Assembly: GCA_002347685.1 (NCBI GenBank)
Contig: DDWS01000059.1
Coordinates: 610-64,609 of the forward strand
Source of the DNA: Syntrophaceae bacterium UBA2280
Lineage (GTDB): Bacteria > Desulfobacterota > Syntrophia > Syntrophales > Smithellaceae
DNA: 64,000 nt
Direction of reading: 5' to 3'
Shown here: one piece after another, positions 30,497-40,804 of the stretch
Layout of the letters: each line of letters begins with the position of its first letter
How positions within the stretch are numbered: position 1 is the first letter of the stretch
Translations under genes and position numbers: made by a program
Notes under the pieces: model-generated
The model's input: only the letters and a program-made list of their open reading frames with translations
Databases searched by the model: none
What the model was told of the DNA's origin: nothing

Positions 30497-32023
30497 ATGA
30501 CGCCGAAAATCATATTCATCCATCCGCCTGTCGTCAAGCCGTCTGAGCCACCGGCCGGTATCGCGAAGTTGTCGGCGTGCCTGACCGCCTGTGGCGTTTC
30601 ACACCAACTCATCGACGCCAACCTGGAGGGGATGCTCTATTTGCTTCGTACCGCCGCAGAAACGGGCAAACCGACCGATCGCTGGAGTCTGCGCGCATGC
30701 AAAAATCTGGCATCCAACCTGGCCGCCCTTCGCACCATCGGTACCTTCAGCAGTTTCAGCCGCTATTCGCGCGCGGTGCTGGATATCAACCGCGTCTTCA
30801 CGCTGGCCGGGACGCAGGAATTCACACGCATAACACTGGCCGATTATTCTGACGGCCGTTTATCGCCTGTGAAAGCCCATGACCTCTTTCGGGCTGCCGA
30901 GCACCCTCAAGATAATCCTTTTTATCCTTACTTTGATGCACGACTGACCCAGGCGCTTTATGAATCACCGGAATATATAGGTTTTTCGCTGAATTTTTTA
31001 AGCCAGGCGCTTTGCACTTTCGCGATGATCGGTTTTGTCAAAAAAATCAATCCCCGCCAGAAAATCATTCTGGGCGGCTCGCTTACAACATCCTGGGTTC
31101 AGATCACGGGTCGCGAAAATCTTTTTAGCGGCCTCGTCGATCATATGGTGGCAGGGGCGGGGGAGGAAAAGCTGCTGAACCTTTTAGGAATCGAAGACAT
31201 CCCGTCCGGTGTTTTAACGGACTACAGCTGTTTGGCAGACACGCCATATCTGTCTCCGGGTTTTATTCTGCCCTACAGTGCCGCACGCGGCTGCTGGTGG
31301 CGAAAATGCGCGTTCTGTCCGGAAAAAGCCGAAGGCAATTCCTATCTGCCTGCGTCTCCATTTCAGGCGACAGGGGATTTGCAGATGTTGACGAGGCAGA
31401 CAAGACCCTCTCTCATTCACCTCCTGGACAGCTCCATAGCGCCGGCGCTTCTTAAAGCTCTGACGCAAGCGCCGCCGGGCGCTCCCTGGTATGGCTTTGC
31501 GCGCGTGACGGCGCATCTGGCGGATGAGGACTTTTGCCGGGCACTGAAAAAAAGCGGCTGCGTTATGTTGAAGCTTGGTATCGAATCCGGCGATCAGCAG
31601 GTTCTTGATGCACTAAATAAGGGTATAGACCTGGCAACTGCCTCCGCAGCGCTGCGGGCGCTGAAGAAGGCAGGAATTGCCACCTATGGTTACTTTCTTT
31701 TCGGGACGCCGCCGGAAACCGAAGCGACCGCGTATAAAACCCTGGATTTTGCCAGCCGTCATGCAGACAGCATCGACTTTCTGAATCTAGCCATTTTCAA
31801 CCTGCCTGCGGGAAGTACGGAAGCACAAAGCCTTGCCACTTCTGATTTTTATGAAGGGGATTTGTGTTTATATAAGGGCTTTCACCATCCGCAGGGCTGG
31901 CAGCGCCGAAACGTCCGGCCTTTCCTGGAAAAAACCTTCAAGAAACACCCGGCCATCTCACCGATCATCAGGCGCAATCCCGCATTTTTCACATCCAACC
32001 ATGCGCCATTTTTTAATTTTTAA
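30497..32023 (+). CDS. B12-binding-type radical SAM protein
   Basis: This is a 508-residue protein. The N-terminal region (about 1-215) resembles a cobalamin-binding Rossmann domain (IIFIHPPVVKPSEPPAGIAK, and KIILGGSLTT). It is followed by a radical SAM domain with cluster cysteines in AARGCWWRKCAFCPE (C-x4-C-x2-C spacing). The C-terminal barrel part has GIESGDQQVLDALNKGI and YGYFLFGTPPETEA. Such proteins methylate or rearrange unactivated carbons, often in peptide or lipid modification. No precursor peptide or obvious partner is next to it. The substrate is unknown. Confidence 0.85.
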   Translation: MTPKIIFIHPPVVKPSEPPAGIAKLSACLTACGVSHQLIDANLEGMLYLLRTAAETGKPTDRWSLRACKNLASNLAALRTIGTFSSFSRYSRAVLDINRVFTLAGTQEFTRITLADYSDGRLSPVKAHDLFRAAEHPQDNPFYPYFDARLTQALYESPEYIGFSLNFLSQALCTFAMIGFVKKINPRQKIILGGSLTTSWVQITGRENLFSGLVDHMVAGAGEEKLLNLLGIEDIPSGVLTDYSCLADTPYLSPGFILPYSAARGCWWRKCAFCPEKAEGNSYLPASPFQATGDLQMLTRQTRPSLIHLLDSSIAPALLKALTQAPPGAPWYGFARVTAHLADEDFCRALKKSGCVMLKLGIESGDQQVLDALNKGIDLATASAALRALKKAGIATYGYFLFGTPPETEATAYKTLDFASRHADSIDFLNLAIFNLPAGSTEAQSLATSDFYEGDLCLYKGFHHPQGWQRRNVRPFLEKTFKKHPAISPIIRRNPAFFTSNHAPFFNF

Positions 32024-32042
32024 AATAAATGACTTCAGCCTA

Positions 32043-32095
32043 TTGACAATGACTAGATGTTGTGGTTACTTGCAGGCAATCACACTATATGTTGT
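32043..32095 (+). promoter_or_regulatory. Promoter with paired NrdR-like boxes ahead of nrdJ
   Basis: TTGACA (32043-32048) and a weak TTACTT (32066-32071) are 17 bases apart. Two related sites, ACTAGATGTTGT (32052-32063) and ACTATATGTTGT (32084-32095), lie exactly 32 bases apart. They match the NrdR consensus aCACTATATxTTGTgt and its usual pairing distance. Repression of the ribonucleotide reductase gene by NrdR is the likely meaning; nrdR itself is not in the window. Confidence 0.7.
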
Positions 32096-32134
32096 ATTTT
32101 TTAACAGTCTTTTTATTTCAAGGAGTTATGCGCA

Positions 32135-34366
32135 ATGACCCAGAATTCTTCCAGCACCGTTGTTCCGGAATTGACCAAAAACGCCATCACCGTTTTGGAG
32201 CGCCGCTATTTGAAGCGGGACAAAGATGGAAAGGTACTGGAAACACCGTCGCAGATGTTCCGGCGCGTGGCGGACACCATCGCTAGAGCAGATACCCTCT
32301 TTGATTCCAAGTCGGATACCGCCGCGCTGGCACAGGAATTTTATGACATGATGGCGGGCCTCGAGTTTCTGCCCAATTCCCCGACATTAATGAATGCCGG
32401 ACGGGAGCTGGGACAGCTTTCCGCGTGTTTTGTCCTGCCGGTGGGCGATTCCATGGAAGAAATATTCGATGCCGTAAAGTATACGGCGCTGATCCACAAG
32501 TCCGGAGGCGGCACCGGATTTTCTTTTTCCCGCCTGCGTCCGGCTAATGATGTTGTTTTAACGACCACCGGAATTTCGAGCGGGCCCATCTCTTTCATGC
32601 GTGTTTTCGACGTGGCCACGGAAACCATCAAACAGGGCGGCACCCGCCGGGGCGCCAACATGGGCATTTTGCGGGTGGATCATCCCGATATTATGAATTT
32701 CATCATGTGCAAAGCGGACAAAAAACAGCTCAACAACTTTAATATTTCCGTAGGCCTCACCGAGGCTTTCATGAAAGCCGTGGCAAAAGATGAGAATTAT
32801 GACCTCATCAATCCCCGGGACGGGCAGATCTCCGGAGAGCTCAACGCCCGCAAGGTTTTCAACCGTATCATCACGCAGGCATGGGAAAACGGGGAACCGG
32901 GCATCGTGTTTCTCGATCGCCTCAACCGCGACAATCCAACCCCTCATGTCGGGGAAATTGAATCCACCAATCCTTGCGGAGAACAGCCGTTGTTGCCCTA
33001 TGAATCCTGCAATCTGGGCTCAATCAATCTGTCTAAAATGGTTTCCAAAGGTCAGATCAACTGGGAAAGGCTCAAGGAAATCGTTTACCTGGCCGTCCAT
33101 TTCCTGGATAATGTTGTGGAGGCCAATAATTATCCTCTTCCGCAGATCTCCGAGATGACCCTGGGCAACCGCAAGATCGGCCTGGGGGTGATGGGCTGGG
33201 CGGATATGCTGATATTGTTGGGCACCCCCTACAACACAGACGAGGCCGTCGAACTGGCGGACAAAGTCATGCGCTTCATCAATGAACACGGTCACCAGGC
33301 CTCGCAGGCGCTGGCAAAAACCAGGGGCGCTTTCCCGAATTTCAAAGGTTCGGTTTATGACAAGAAGGGCGACGCACCGATGCGCAATGCCACGGTGACC
33401 ACCATCGCGCCCACGGGCACGATTTCGATCATGGCCAATTCCTCGTCCGGCGTTGAACCGCTTTTTGCCGTTTCCTATGTCCGGCAGGTCATGGACAATG
33501 ACATTCTGGTGGAAGTGCATCCCTATTTTGAAGCCATCGCGCGGGAACGGGGCTTCTATTCGCCTGAATTGATGCAGCGAATCGCCGAACACGGCACTTT
33601 GCATGATCTCAGTGAAATCCCCGAGGATATCCGCAGGGTCTTTGTCACGGCCCATGACATCACCCCGGACGTGCACGTAAAAATGCAGGCGGCTTTCCAA
33701 AAACACACGGATAACGCGGTGAGCAAAACCGTCAATTTCACCAACGGCGCAACCGTACAGGATGTGGCGCGTGTCTATGAGCTGGCCTATCAGCTCGACT
33801 GTAAAGGCGTGACCATTTACCGTGACGGATCGCGGGACCAGCAGGTTTTAAGCGTGGGGAAGAAAGAGGAACCCGTTACGGCCGAAGGCCCCCGGAAGGA
33901 AATCACCGTCACCAAGCGCGAACGACCCAAAATGCTCAAGGGCTGGACCTACCAGATGCAGACAGGCTGCGGACCTCTGTATGTCACCGTCAACGAGGAC
34001 AGCACGGGGCTATTCGAGCTCTTCACCACGATGGGCAAGGCCGGTGGCTGCGCCGCCTCGCAAAGCGAGGCCATTGGGCGCATGGTGTCGCTGGCATGGC
34101 GAAGCGGTCTGCAGGCGCGCCAGGTCATCAAGCAGCTTCAGGGTATTTCATGCCATTCGCACTCCGGATTCGGCGACAACAAGATTTTGTCCTGCGCGGA
34201 TGCCGTGGCCAAGGCTATTCAGTCCCACGTCACCGCCAACGGCGGCAAAGTCCCCCATGAAAAACGCGCCTTTTTCAAAGGCGCCTGTCCCGACTGCGGC
34301 GGCATTGTGGAACATGAGGGCGGCTGCGCGGTCTGCCGCATCTGCGGCTACAGCGAGTGCGCTTAG
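32135..34366 (+). CDS. nrdJ: Adenosylcobalamin-dependent ribonucleotide reductase (class II)
   Basis: This 743-residue enzyme makes deoxyribonucleotides without oxygen, using coenzyme B12. Conserved parts are LPNSPTLMNAGRELGQLSAC (about 78-97), the substrate region SGPISFMRVFDVATETIKQG, the active-site stretch NPCGEQPLLPYESCNLGSIN, and ATVTTIAPTGTISIMANSSS. The C-terminus carries a zinc-ribbon-like CPDCGGIVEHEGGCAVCRIC, typical of the long bacterial NrdJ. AAGGAG precedes the ATG. It is regulated probably by the NrdR boxes upstream and fits an anaerobic organism. Confidence 0.97.
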   Translation: MTQNSSSTVVPELTKNAITVLERRYLKRDKDGKVLETPSQMFRRVADTIARADTLFDSKSDTAALAQEFYDMMAGLEFLPNSPTLMNAGRELGQLSACFVLPVGDSMEEIFDAVKYTALIHKSGGGTGFSFSRLRPANDVVLTTTGISSGPISFMRVFDVATETIKQGGTRRGANMGILRVDHPDIMNFIMCKADKKQLNNFNISVGLTEAFMKAVAKDENYDLINPRDGQISGELNARKVFNRIITQAWENGEPGIVFLDRLNRDNPTPHVGEIESTNPCGEQPLLPYESCNLGSINLSKMVSKGQINWERLKEIVYLAVHFLDNVVEANNYPLPQISEMTLGNRKIGLGVMGWADMLILLGTPYNTDEAVELADKVMRFINEHGHQASQALAKTRGAFPNFKGSVYDKKGDAPMRNATVTTIAPTGTISIMANSSSGVEPLFAVSYVRQVMDNDILVEVHPYFEAIARERGFYSPELMQRIAEHGTLHDLSEIPEDIRRVFVTAHDITPDVHVKMQAAFQKHTDNAVSKTVNFTNGATVQDVARVYELAYQLDCKGVTIYRDGSRDQQVLSVGKKEEPVTAEGPRKEITVTKRERPKMLKGWTYQMQTGCGPLYVTVNEDSTGLFELFTTMGKAGGCAASQSEAIGRMVSLAWRSGLQARQVIKQLQGISCHSHSGFGDNKILSCADAVAKAIQSHVTANGGKVPHEKRAFFKGACPDCGGIVEHEGGCAVCRICGYSECA

Positions 34367-34383
34367 GCTCAACAATGCATTTA

Positions 34384-36306
34384 CTATTCCCTTACGGAAT
34401 CGCCGGCGCCGCCCGTCAGATGGCCGATCATCTTGTTGAACCTTGACGGGTCGTCCAGCTTTCCGCCTTCAGAAACAACCGCCAGATCATAGAGAAATGC
34501 CGCATAGTCTGCGAGAGCTTCGGTCTCCTTGTTCGTCTCGTGGATCGCCTTGATCCTGACGAGAAGCGGATGGTCCATATTCAACTCCAGCACCCGCTTG
34601 CGGGTCGGCACTTCCTGGCCGCCGGCCCTGAGGATCTTCTCCATGTAGCCGCTCATGTCGTAGGCATCTCCCGCCAGACAGGCTGCGGAACTCTTCATAT
34701 GGGTGGAGAGTTTGACATCCTTAACCTTTTCATTCAAACTCGACTTGATCTGTTCAAACAGGCTGACGTATTCCTCTTTTTTCTTTTCATCCGGCTTATC
34801 CAGATCTAGATCCCCCTTCTCAGCGCTTTTGAAGGTCTTTTTCTCAAATTCGTGGAGGTCCCGGATAACCCACTCGTCGATGGGATCGGTCATGAGGAGC
34901 ACCTCGACATCCTTTTCCTTCAGCGCTTCGAGATGGGGGCTGTTGATGAGGGTGTTGGGGCTGTCGCCGGTGATATAGTAAATGTCTTTCCGGTCCGCGT
35001 CCATCCGGGCAACATAGTCTTTCAGCGAGACCCATTTCCCGTCCGATTTTGTCGTCTTGAAGCGCAGGAGGTCGGCGATCTTATCCTTGTTGTCGAAATC
35101 CTGGGAAACCCCCGCCTTGAAGATATAAGCGAATTCCTTGTAGAAGGTCTCGTATTTTTCCTGCTCCATCGAGGCCAGAAGCTCCAACACCTTCTTCACG
35201 AGGTTTTTTTTGATATTGCGGACGAGTGCATCGTGCTGGAGGATCTCGCGGCTGACATTGAGATTGAGGTCCGGAGCATCGACGACGCCTTTCACAAAGG
35301 CCAGATACGGGGGCATCAATTCCTTACAGTTTTCCATAATGAAGACCCGCTTGGAATAGAGCTGTATCCCGTGTTTTGGCTCATGGGTGAAGAGGTCAAA
35401 CGGAGCTTTGGAGGGAATGTACAAAAGGGCGCTGTATTCCGTCGTGCCTTCCAGCTTCAGGTGGAGATGGGCCAGAGGCGGGTTCCAGTCATGGCTGATG
35501 TGCTGATAGAACTCGTTGTGTTCCTCTTCGGACACTTCTTTCTTGTCCTTCGTCCAGATGGCTTTCATGGAGTTGAGGGTTTCTTCCCGAAGGACTTTTT
35601 TCGTCTTGTCCTTCTGTGGTTTGCCGTCCGCGTCCAGAACCGGATCTGTTTTTTCGACGTCCATAACGATGGGATAGGCCACAAAGTCCGAGTGCCGCTT
35701 GATCATGCCGCGGATGGTCCACTCGTCGGTGAAATCCTGATCATCCGCATCCGCCTTTTTCAATTTCAGCGTAATGGTCGTCCCCCGGGTTTTCCTGTCG
35801 AATTCTTCGATGGTGTAGGCGCCGTCTCCGTTGGATTCCCACCGGCATCCGTTATCGCTTCCCGCCGCGCGTGTCGTCAACGTAACCTTTTCGGCGACGA
35901 TGAAAGCGCTGTAGAAACCTACTCCGAACTGGCCGATCAATTCCGGTGTAACCGACTCCTGATTTTTCACGGTGCCCACGGCCTCCAGAAATCCCGCCGT
36001 CCCGCTCCTGGCGATGGTGCCGATATTATCCATAACCTCCTCATAGGTCATGCCGATTCCGTTATCCGATATTTCGAGGGTGTTTTTCTTCTTATCACGA
36101 ATGATCTTGATTTTCAGCTCCGTGTCCGTGCCCAAAATGTGGGAATCCGTCTGCGCCTTGAAGCGTAATTTATCGAGGGCATCCGATGCATTGGAGACGA
36201 GTTCCCGCAAAAAGATCTCCTTGTGCGAATACAGGGAATTGATGATGATATTCATGAGCTGCTGAACTTCTGTTTTAAATTGATGGGTCTGCTTTGTTCC
36301 GTCCAT
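34384..36306 (-). CDS. htpG: Chaperone HtpG (Hsp90)
   Basis: This is a 640-residue bacterial Hsp90. The N-terminal ATPase has [31 protein letters not shown] and [17 protein letters not shown]. The middle domain holds [20 protein letters not shown], and the C-terminal dimerisation domain ends near MDHPLL. The full expected length is present. It is a cytosolic ATP-dependent chaperone active under heat and other stress. It converges on nrdJ with 17 bases between stops. AGGAGG precedes the start. No heat-shock promoter could be identified with confidence. Confidence 0.98.
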
Positions 36307-36803
36307 AGGACCTCCTGCTGCATATGATTGATTATATTTTATATACCGGTTTCATACGGACTCATTGCGGCTTTATATATGATGATCATTTTTCGATTGT
36401 CAAGTGGATGGCGGGATGCTACCGAAAAATATTAAATTTTACGTCGGCTGTAATGCGGCGTAGAACAAATACGGATCTGAAGCCCCGATACATTTTTTTT
36501 AGTTGACGAAACGATTTTCATTACTACATTATATTAAATTGAACAGAAAAAAGTTTCGAACAGTGTAAGAAATAGATGTATTCATGGAGAAAGCCATGGG
36601 TTAGCACAAAAAACGAAATAGCAGATGAAGCCCGGCCGCTTTCAACGCGCGCCATTTGTCGAGGGCTTCAGTTCAGTTTGCAAAAAATTATCATTCACCT
36701 GTAAAATTCCCTGACACTACCTCGATTACAAATTCAGTTGTAAATTCATATTCAGCGATAAAAGCCGGTGTGCAGCTATTCAAACAATAGAAAGTTGAGA
36801 AAG
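36307..36803. other. AT-rich intergenic region between htpG and the transglycosylase gene
   Basis: No gene is recognised. An inverted repeat, TGAAGCCC (36626-36633) with GGGCTTCA (36663-36670), could form a stem with a 29-base loop. TTGACG at about 36504 followed by AT-rich DNA may be a rightward promoter, but no clear -10 at correct spacing is seen. Confidence 0.3.
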
Positions 36804-37577
36804 ATGGAATTAAAATCAATCAGGAATAAAAAGACAATCATAAAATGTTCTTCAGCATTGCTCCCGCAAAAACGGCAAACAATCGAGCGCAAGGTGCAAA
36901 AGCGCGAAAAATCAAAGGCAGTGACCATGGGCTATTTGATCGGAAGAGTTTTTGGGTGGGCATTGATTGCAGGCACAATGACAGGCACGTATATTTATAT
37001 GGAAAGGTACGCCCAGGCGGCGTTTGACGGGCAAAGCCGGTCACGGGCAATGATGATTTATGAATCTCGCGACAGCGTGGTTTTCATTGATAAGAGGAAA
37101 ATCATTGTGGCGGTGCTCTTAAACAGAGGCGTCGAAGAAAATTTGTCGCTGCAAATTGCTGAAGCAGTGGTTGAAGAGTCAAGAAAAACAAGTATCCCCA
37201 TGCAGATGTATCTGGCAATTATGAAAACGGAAAGCACGTTTCGTCCCGCTGTTGTGTCAAGCGCTTACGCTAAGGGAATTATGCAGATTCAGCCGGGCAC
37301 GTGGGATGCTTATGTCGAAAAGCACAATCTCCCGGTTACCAGGGAACACATGTTTGACCCACGGGCCAATATCATGGTCGCGTCGGTTATTCTCAAAGAG
37401 CTCTATGATAATTACATGGCTCTGGGTCACCAGGAGCCGGATGTATGGCATTATGTGCTGGCGGCGTATTTCGCAGGTCCTGCCTCGCTTAAAAACGGCA
37501 TCAAGAGCTATCACTGGCGTTACATCGAGAAGGTAAAGCGGCATTATCATAGATTTGAATCGCTGATAGCTGTTTAG
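36804..37577 (+). CDS. Lytic transglycosylase (SLT family)
   Basis: This is a 257-residue protein from the chosen ATG (alternatives: GTG 36768, ATG 36927). A basic N-terminus leads to a membrane segment (LIGRVFGWALIAGTMTGTYI), so it is an anchored periplasmic enzyme. The SLT domain (about 115-257) has the catalytic Glu in LAIMKTESTFRP, then SSAYAKGIMQIQPGTWDAYV and the YVLAAYFAGPASLKNGI region. It cleaves peptidoglycan strands to make 1,6-anhydro ends. It stands in a wall-related neighbourhood with two YkuD proteins. Confidence 0.88.
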   Translation: MELKSIRNKKTIIKCSSALLPQKRQTIERKVQKREKSKAVTMGYLIGRVFGWALIAGTMTGTYIYMERYAQAAFDGQSRSRAMMIYESRDSVVFIDKRKIIVAVLLNRGVEENLSLQIAEAVVEESRKTSIPMQMYLAIMKTESTFRPAVVSSAYAKGIMQIQPGTWDAYVEKHNLPVTREHMFDPRANIMVASVILKELYDNYMALGHQEPDVWHYVLAAYFAGPASLKNGIKSYHWRYIEKVKRHYHRFESLIAV

Positions 37578-37595
37578 TTCAAAATCAATCAACCC

Positions 37596-37946
37596 GTTCA
37601 TATTTTCTTTGCCATGAATGGTAAAAACAAAGCATTCCTTCTTTGTGGCGCGGAAAAAATCGATCTTTCCGCATACGGAATCGGGCACGCCAGATGCATC
37701 GATGATAGGCTGATTTCGCAATTAACCGGAAAGCCTTTTGCCTTTGGAAAAGATAAGCACCAGCGCAAATACTGCGGCTGTGTTGCCAGCGTCGATATCG
37801 GCCGGTACAACACCTGCGCTCACCTGTGCCATTACAGCTACGCCAATGTCAGTCCAAAGCTCATCGAAAAGAACCGGGCTCATCATCACGTTCAATCGCC
37901 GCTAATGATTGGCGATGACATCGGCATTGCAAACCTAAACGCTTAA
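37596..37946 (+). pseudogene. DUF1848 family protein, C-terminal remnant
   Basis: The translation AFLLCGAEKIDLSAYGIGHA, RCIDDRLI, then RKYCGCVASVDIGRYNTCAH follows the conserved C-terminal half of DUF1848 proteins. These normally run about 300 residues and end in a C-x-C...C-x3-C-x2-C cluster (HGCVYCYAN type). Here the last cysteine is serine (HLCHYSYAN) and the N-terminal half is absent. No start with a ribosome binding site is present. It is therefore a broken remnant rather than a working gene. Confidence 0.6.
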
Positions 37947-38066
37947 AAAACTACAGAATTTTAATCTGGAATGTGGTACGTCTCCGGGGCGGCAAGGGAC
38001 ATCGACTTACAAATTTAAATCGCCTCTGCAATATCAGAAAAGCGATCAGCAAACACGAGGACGTCT

Positions 38067-39011
38067 ATGGGGAAAAAATCAGACAGGGCAAACAAACGCT
38101 TCATTTTTTTTGCTGCCTTCACAATCATAACGCCATGGCTGTTATGCGGGTGCAGTACCTTTCTGGCCAAGTCAGCCTTCAAGGATGCGACCAATTATTT
38201 TCAGCAGGGAAGCTACCAGGCCGCTTTGGAAACCTATGAGCAGATTATCAACAAGTATCCTTCGGTGGGAGACAGGGTTCTTTTCGAGATGGGCATGATT
38301 TACGCCCACCCGGACAACCTCAGGAAAGATGACCAAAAATCTCTGGAATGCTTTCACAAACTAATCAAAGAGTATCCGGAAAGCCTCTACAGGCCCCCCA
38401 GTGACGTGATGATATCTTCAATCCGCAATGCCGCTGCGAGGGATAAGCACGTTTCGGCTCAGCAAACACAGATCGAAGCTCTCAAACAAACCCTTCAGAG
38501 CAATGACACCGAAAGGGTCGCGCTGCAAAATATGATCGAAGGGCTTGAGCAGGAGATTAAAGGCAAGGTCATTTTAATCCCGCATGGGTCCGTGGACAAG
38601 ATTCTGATCGAGAAGGGTCAGAGGCGATTGACATTGCTTTCAAAAGGCAAGGCACTCAAGACATACAAGATCGCCCTGGGAGGGAATCCGGACGGTCCAA
38701 AGGAAATGCAGGGAGACAACAAAACCCCGGAGGGCATCTATTTTATCGAGACAAGAAACAAAGGGAGTCAGTATCATCTGTCGCTGCGTATCTCCTATCC
38801 AAACGAAAAAGACAAAAAACGGGCAAAACAACGGGGAGTATCACCGGGCGGTGATATTATGATTCACGGCATGAAGAAGGATCTTGCGTGGGTTGGCGAT
38901 CTGCACACACAGCGTGACTGGACGCAGGGATGTATTGCCGTTACAGACCGGGAGATCGAGGAAATTGAAAGGCTGGTGCTTGACGGCGCAACCGTGGAGA
39001 TCCGCCCATAG
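38067..39011 (+). CDS. L,D-transpeptidase (YkuD) lipoprotein
   Basis: This is a 314-residue protein: lipoprotein signal with lipobox WLLCGC (Cys about 29), a TPR-like helical repeat (about 38-100; YFQQGSYQAALETYEQIINK), a coiled coil (about 125-165), and a YkuD domain (about 170-314). The catalytic motif is HG (IMIHGM) followed by DWTQGCIAVTD, with the nucleophilic Cys. YkuD enzymes crosslink peptidoglycan 3-3 or attach lipoproteins to it. The TPR/coiled-coil spacer suggests it is anchored at the outer membrane and reaches the wall. Confidence 0.9.
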   Translation: MGKKSDRANKRFIFFAAFTIITPWLLCGCSTFLAKSAFKDATNYFQQGSYQAALETYEQIINKYPSVGDRVLFEMGMIYAHPDNLRKDDQKSLECFHKLIKEYPESLYRPPSDVMISSIRNAAARDKHVSAQQTQIEALKQTLQSNDTERVALQNMIEGLEQEIKGKVILIPHGSVDKILIEKGQRRLTLLSKGKALKTYKIALGGNPDGPKEMQGDNKTPEGIYFIETRNKGSQYHLSLRISYPNEKDKKRAKQRGVSPGGDIMIHGMKKDLAWVGDLHTQRDWTQGCIAVTDREIEEIERLVLDGATVEIRP

Positions 39012-39216
39012 AAGACCGGTTAAAGATAGCGGCGGCAAGAAATGCCACGTATCACCTTGCCTTCTGAAAGGGGCAATCGATCGGCAGGCAGGTTATTTCG
39101 CCTGCAGCCCGTCGAACAAAACGTCATGGGCCGCCGGCAATCAATAAATGAGACCTTGCTCGACGGTTCGATCCGTGCTTTAGCAAGTCCACTTTTCAAT
39201 CACTTCATTAGACAGG

Positions 39217-40542
39217 ATGCGCTGTAGACCTATGTGCCGAAACATTAGCCTGCTTGTCATATCCCATAAGCTCCGGTTTGTTTTTCTGCTGATATTCATC
39301 GCTTCTCTCCATGGATGCGCGGTCATGAAAAATATCCCGTGGCAATACTGGTCATCGCCGCTCTATCCGGCAGAAAAGATCGAACGAAATCATTTTTCGG
39401 TGACCGGGGGGACTGACGTGGTTGGCAGGCTGGCTGTTCTCAAACTTGCACAAGGCGATACGCTGCCGGACGTGGCCAGGCACTTCAGTTTGGGGGTCCA
39501 TGAAATCAGCATTGCCAATCCGGGTGTTGATGTCTGGGTGCCCCGGGCCTCAGAACGCATTATTCTGCCTTTGAGCTTCATCCTTCCGGATGTCCAGAGA
39601 AAAGGCATCGTGATCAATCTGGCTGCCATGAGACTCTTCCACTTCAAAGAAGACGGCTCTAAAACGGTAAGGGTATCCACCTACCCGATCGGAATCGGCT
39701 CGGAGGAACAGCCGACGCCCAAAGGCCTGATGCATGTGTCACGCAAGATGGTCCGGCCGACCTGGCATGTGCCCCGGCAGGTTGCGCAAGATCGCCGTAA
39801 AAAAGGAGACATTCTCCCCGAGAAAGTTTTGCCGGGCCCCTTGAATCCTCTGGGCGAACATGCAATCTATTTAGAGTCGAGCTATTTGATCCACGGCACC
39901 AATAAGCCGGCCAGCATCGGCCTTAGGGCAACCAATGGCTGCATCCGGCTGTATCCGGAAGATGTAAAAAGGCTCTATGCGGATACGCCGGTTAAAACCC
40001 CTGTGCGCGTTATCAACCAGCCCTATCTCGTAGGCCGCCGCAATGGCTGGGTCTATCTGGAAGTACACGCCACTTCCGAAGACTCGGACACAGCCGGACT
40101 GGAAAAAATGTATGCAAAACTAAGAAGGATCGAAACGCAATCGACGCGTCCGCTCGACTGGAAAAAAGTAAAGACTGTGCTGACCGAGGCCCGGGGAATT
40201 CCCGTTCCCGTTTTCAAGATCCACGAAGGCAGTGAACCACGCGACATGGAACTCATCGAGGTGAGCCACCCGGGTGAATTGTACGGCAAGCCAAAAGTCC
40301 CGGAAATGAAAATAGCGGCATGGTACATTCTCTCTGCTGACGAACGCGAAGAAATTGATGCCCTGCGGATTGCCGCCATGATCAATCACCAGGGCCCGCA
40401 AATCCCGGCACGGGTATCGTTCCGGAATCAGCGCTACCTTGTGATCGCCGGACCTTTTTATGATAGTCATGAGGCCCGAGAGGCTCTCAAGCGCCTGAAG
40501 ATAGATCTGGAAATGGAAGGCATCCTGATCGAACCTCAATGA
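39217..40542 (+). CDS. L,D-transpeptidase (ErfK/YbiS type) with LysM-like domain
   Basis: This is a 441-residue protein. A lipoprotein-type signal ends IASLHGC (Cys about 34). A LysM-like wall-binding domain follows (about 70-115; LAQGDTLPDVARHFSLGVHE), then YkuD (about 128-270; signature LIHGTNKPASIGLRATNGCI with nucleophilic Cys). A C-terminal region of about 80 residues resembles a SPOR-like fold (RYLVIAGPFYDSHEAREALK). It probably crosslinks peptidoglycan or attaches Lpp; an Lpp-like protein is encoded next (40805-41128). An ATG five codons inside is an alternative start. Confidence 0.92.
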   Translation: MRCRPMCRNISLLVISHKLRFVFLLIFIASLHGCAVMKNIPWQYWSSPLYPAEKIERNHFSVTGGTDVVGRLAVLKLAQGDTLPDVARHFSLGVHEISIANPGVDVWVPRASERIILPLSFILPDVQRKGIVINLAAMRLFHFKEDGSKTVRVSTYPIGIGSEEQPTPKGLMHVSRKMVRPTWHVPRQVAQDRRKKGDILPEKVLPGPLNPLGEHAIYLESSYLIHGTNKPASIGLRATNGCIRLYPEDVKRLYADTPVKTPVRVINQPYLVGRRNGWVYLEVHATSEDSDTAGLEKMYAKLRRIETQSTRPLDWKKVKTVLTEARGIPVPVFKIHEGSEPRDMELIEVSHPGELYGKPKVPEMKIAAWYILSADEREEIDALRIAAMINHQGPQIPARVSFRNQRYLVIAGPFYDSHEAREALKRLKIDLEMEGILIEPQ

Positions 40543-40804
40543 AAATAAAAAAGAGATGCTGTTGTTTCGCTCGTAATTCTGCATAAAATAATGTAGACTT
40601 TCAACACCTACACAGACAAATTGCGATAATAAGCAGAAAATACGAGATTCGTATCCATGTCAATGATCCGTTTGAAGCATGGCAAAACTCAAGACCGTGC
40701 TGATTTGCGGCTGACTTTCAAACCGAAGGGATCTGTCACGGCGCTGAATCTTAACATGAACTGCATAAGATCAATCAACTAAACAGAAAGGAGGTGATGT
40801 AACG

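Noticed and set aside
34852..36168. 438-codon rightward open frame opposite htpG
   Set aside because: It is fully antisense to a complete htpG with perfect family motifs; the translation has no recognisable domain and arises from high-GC third positions.
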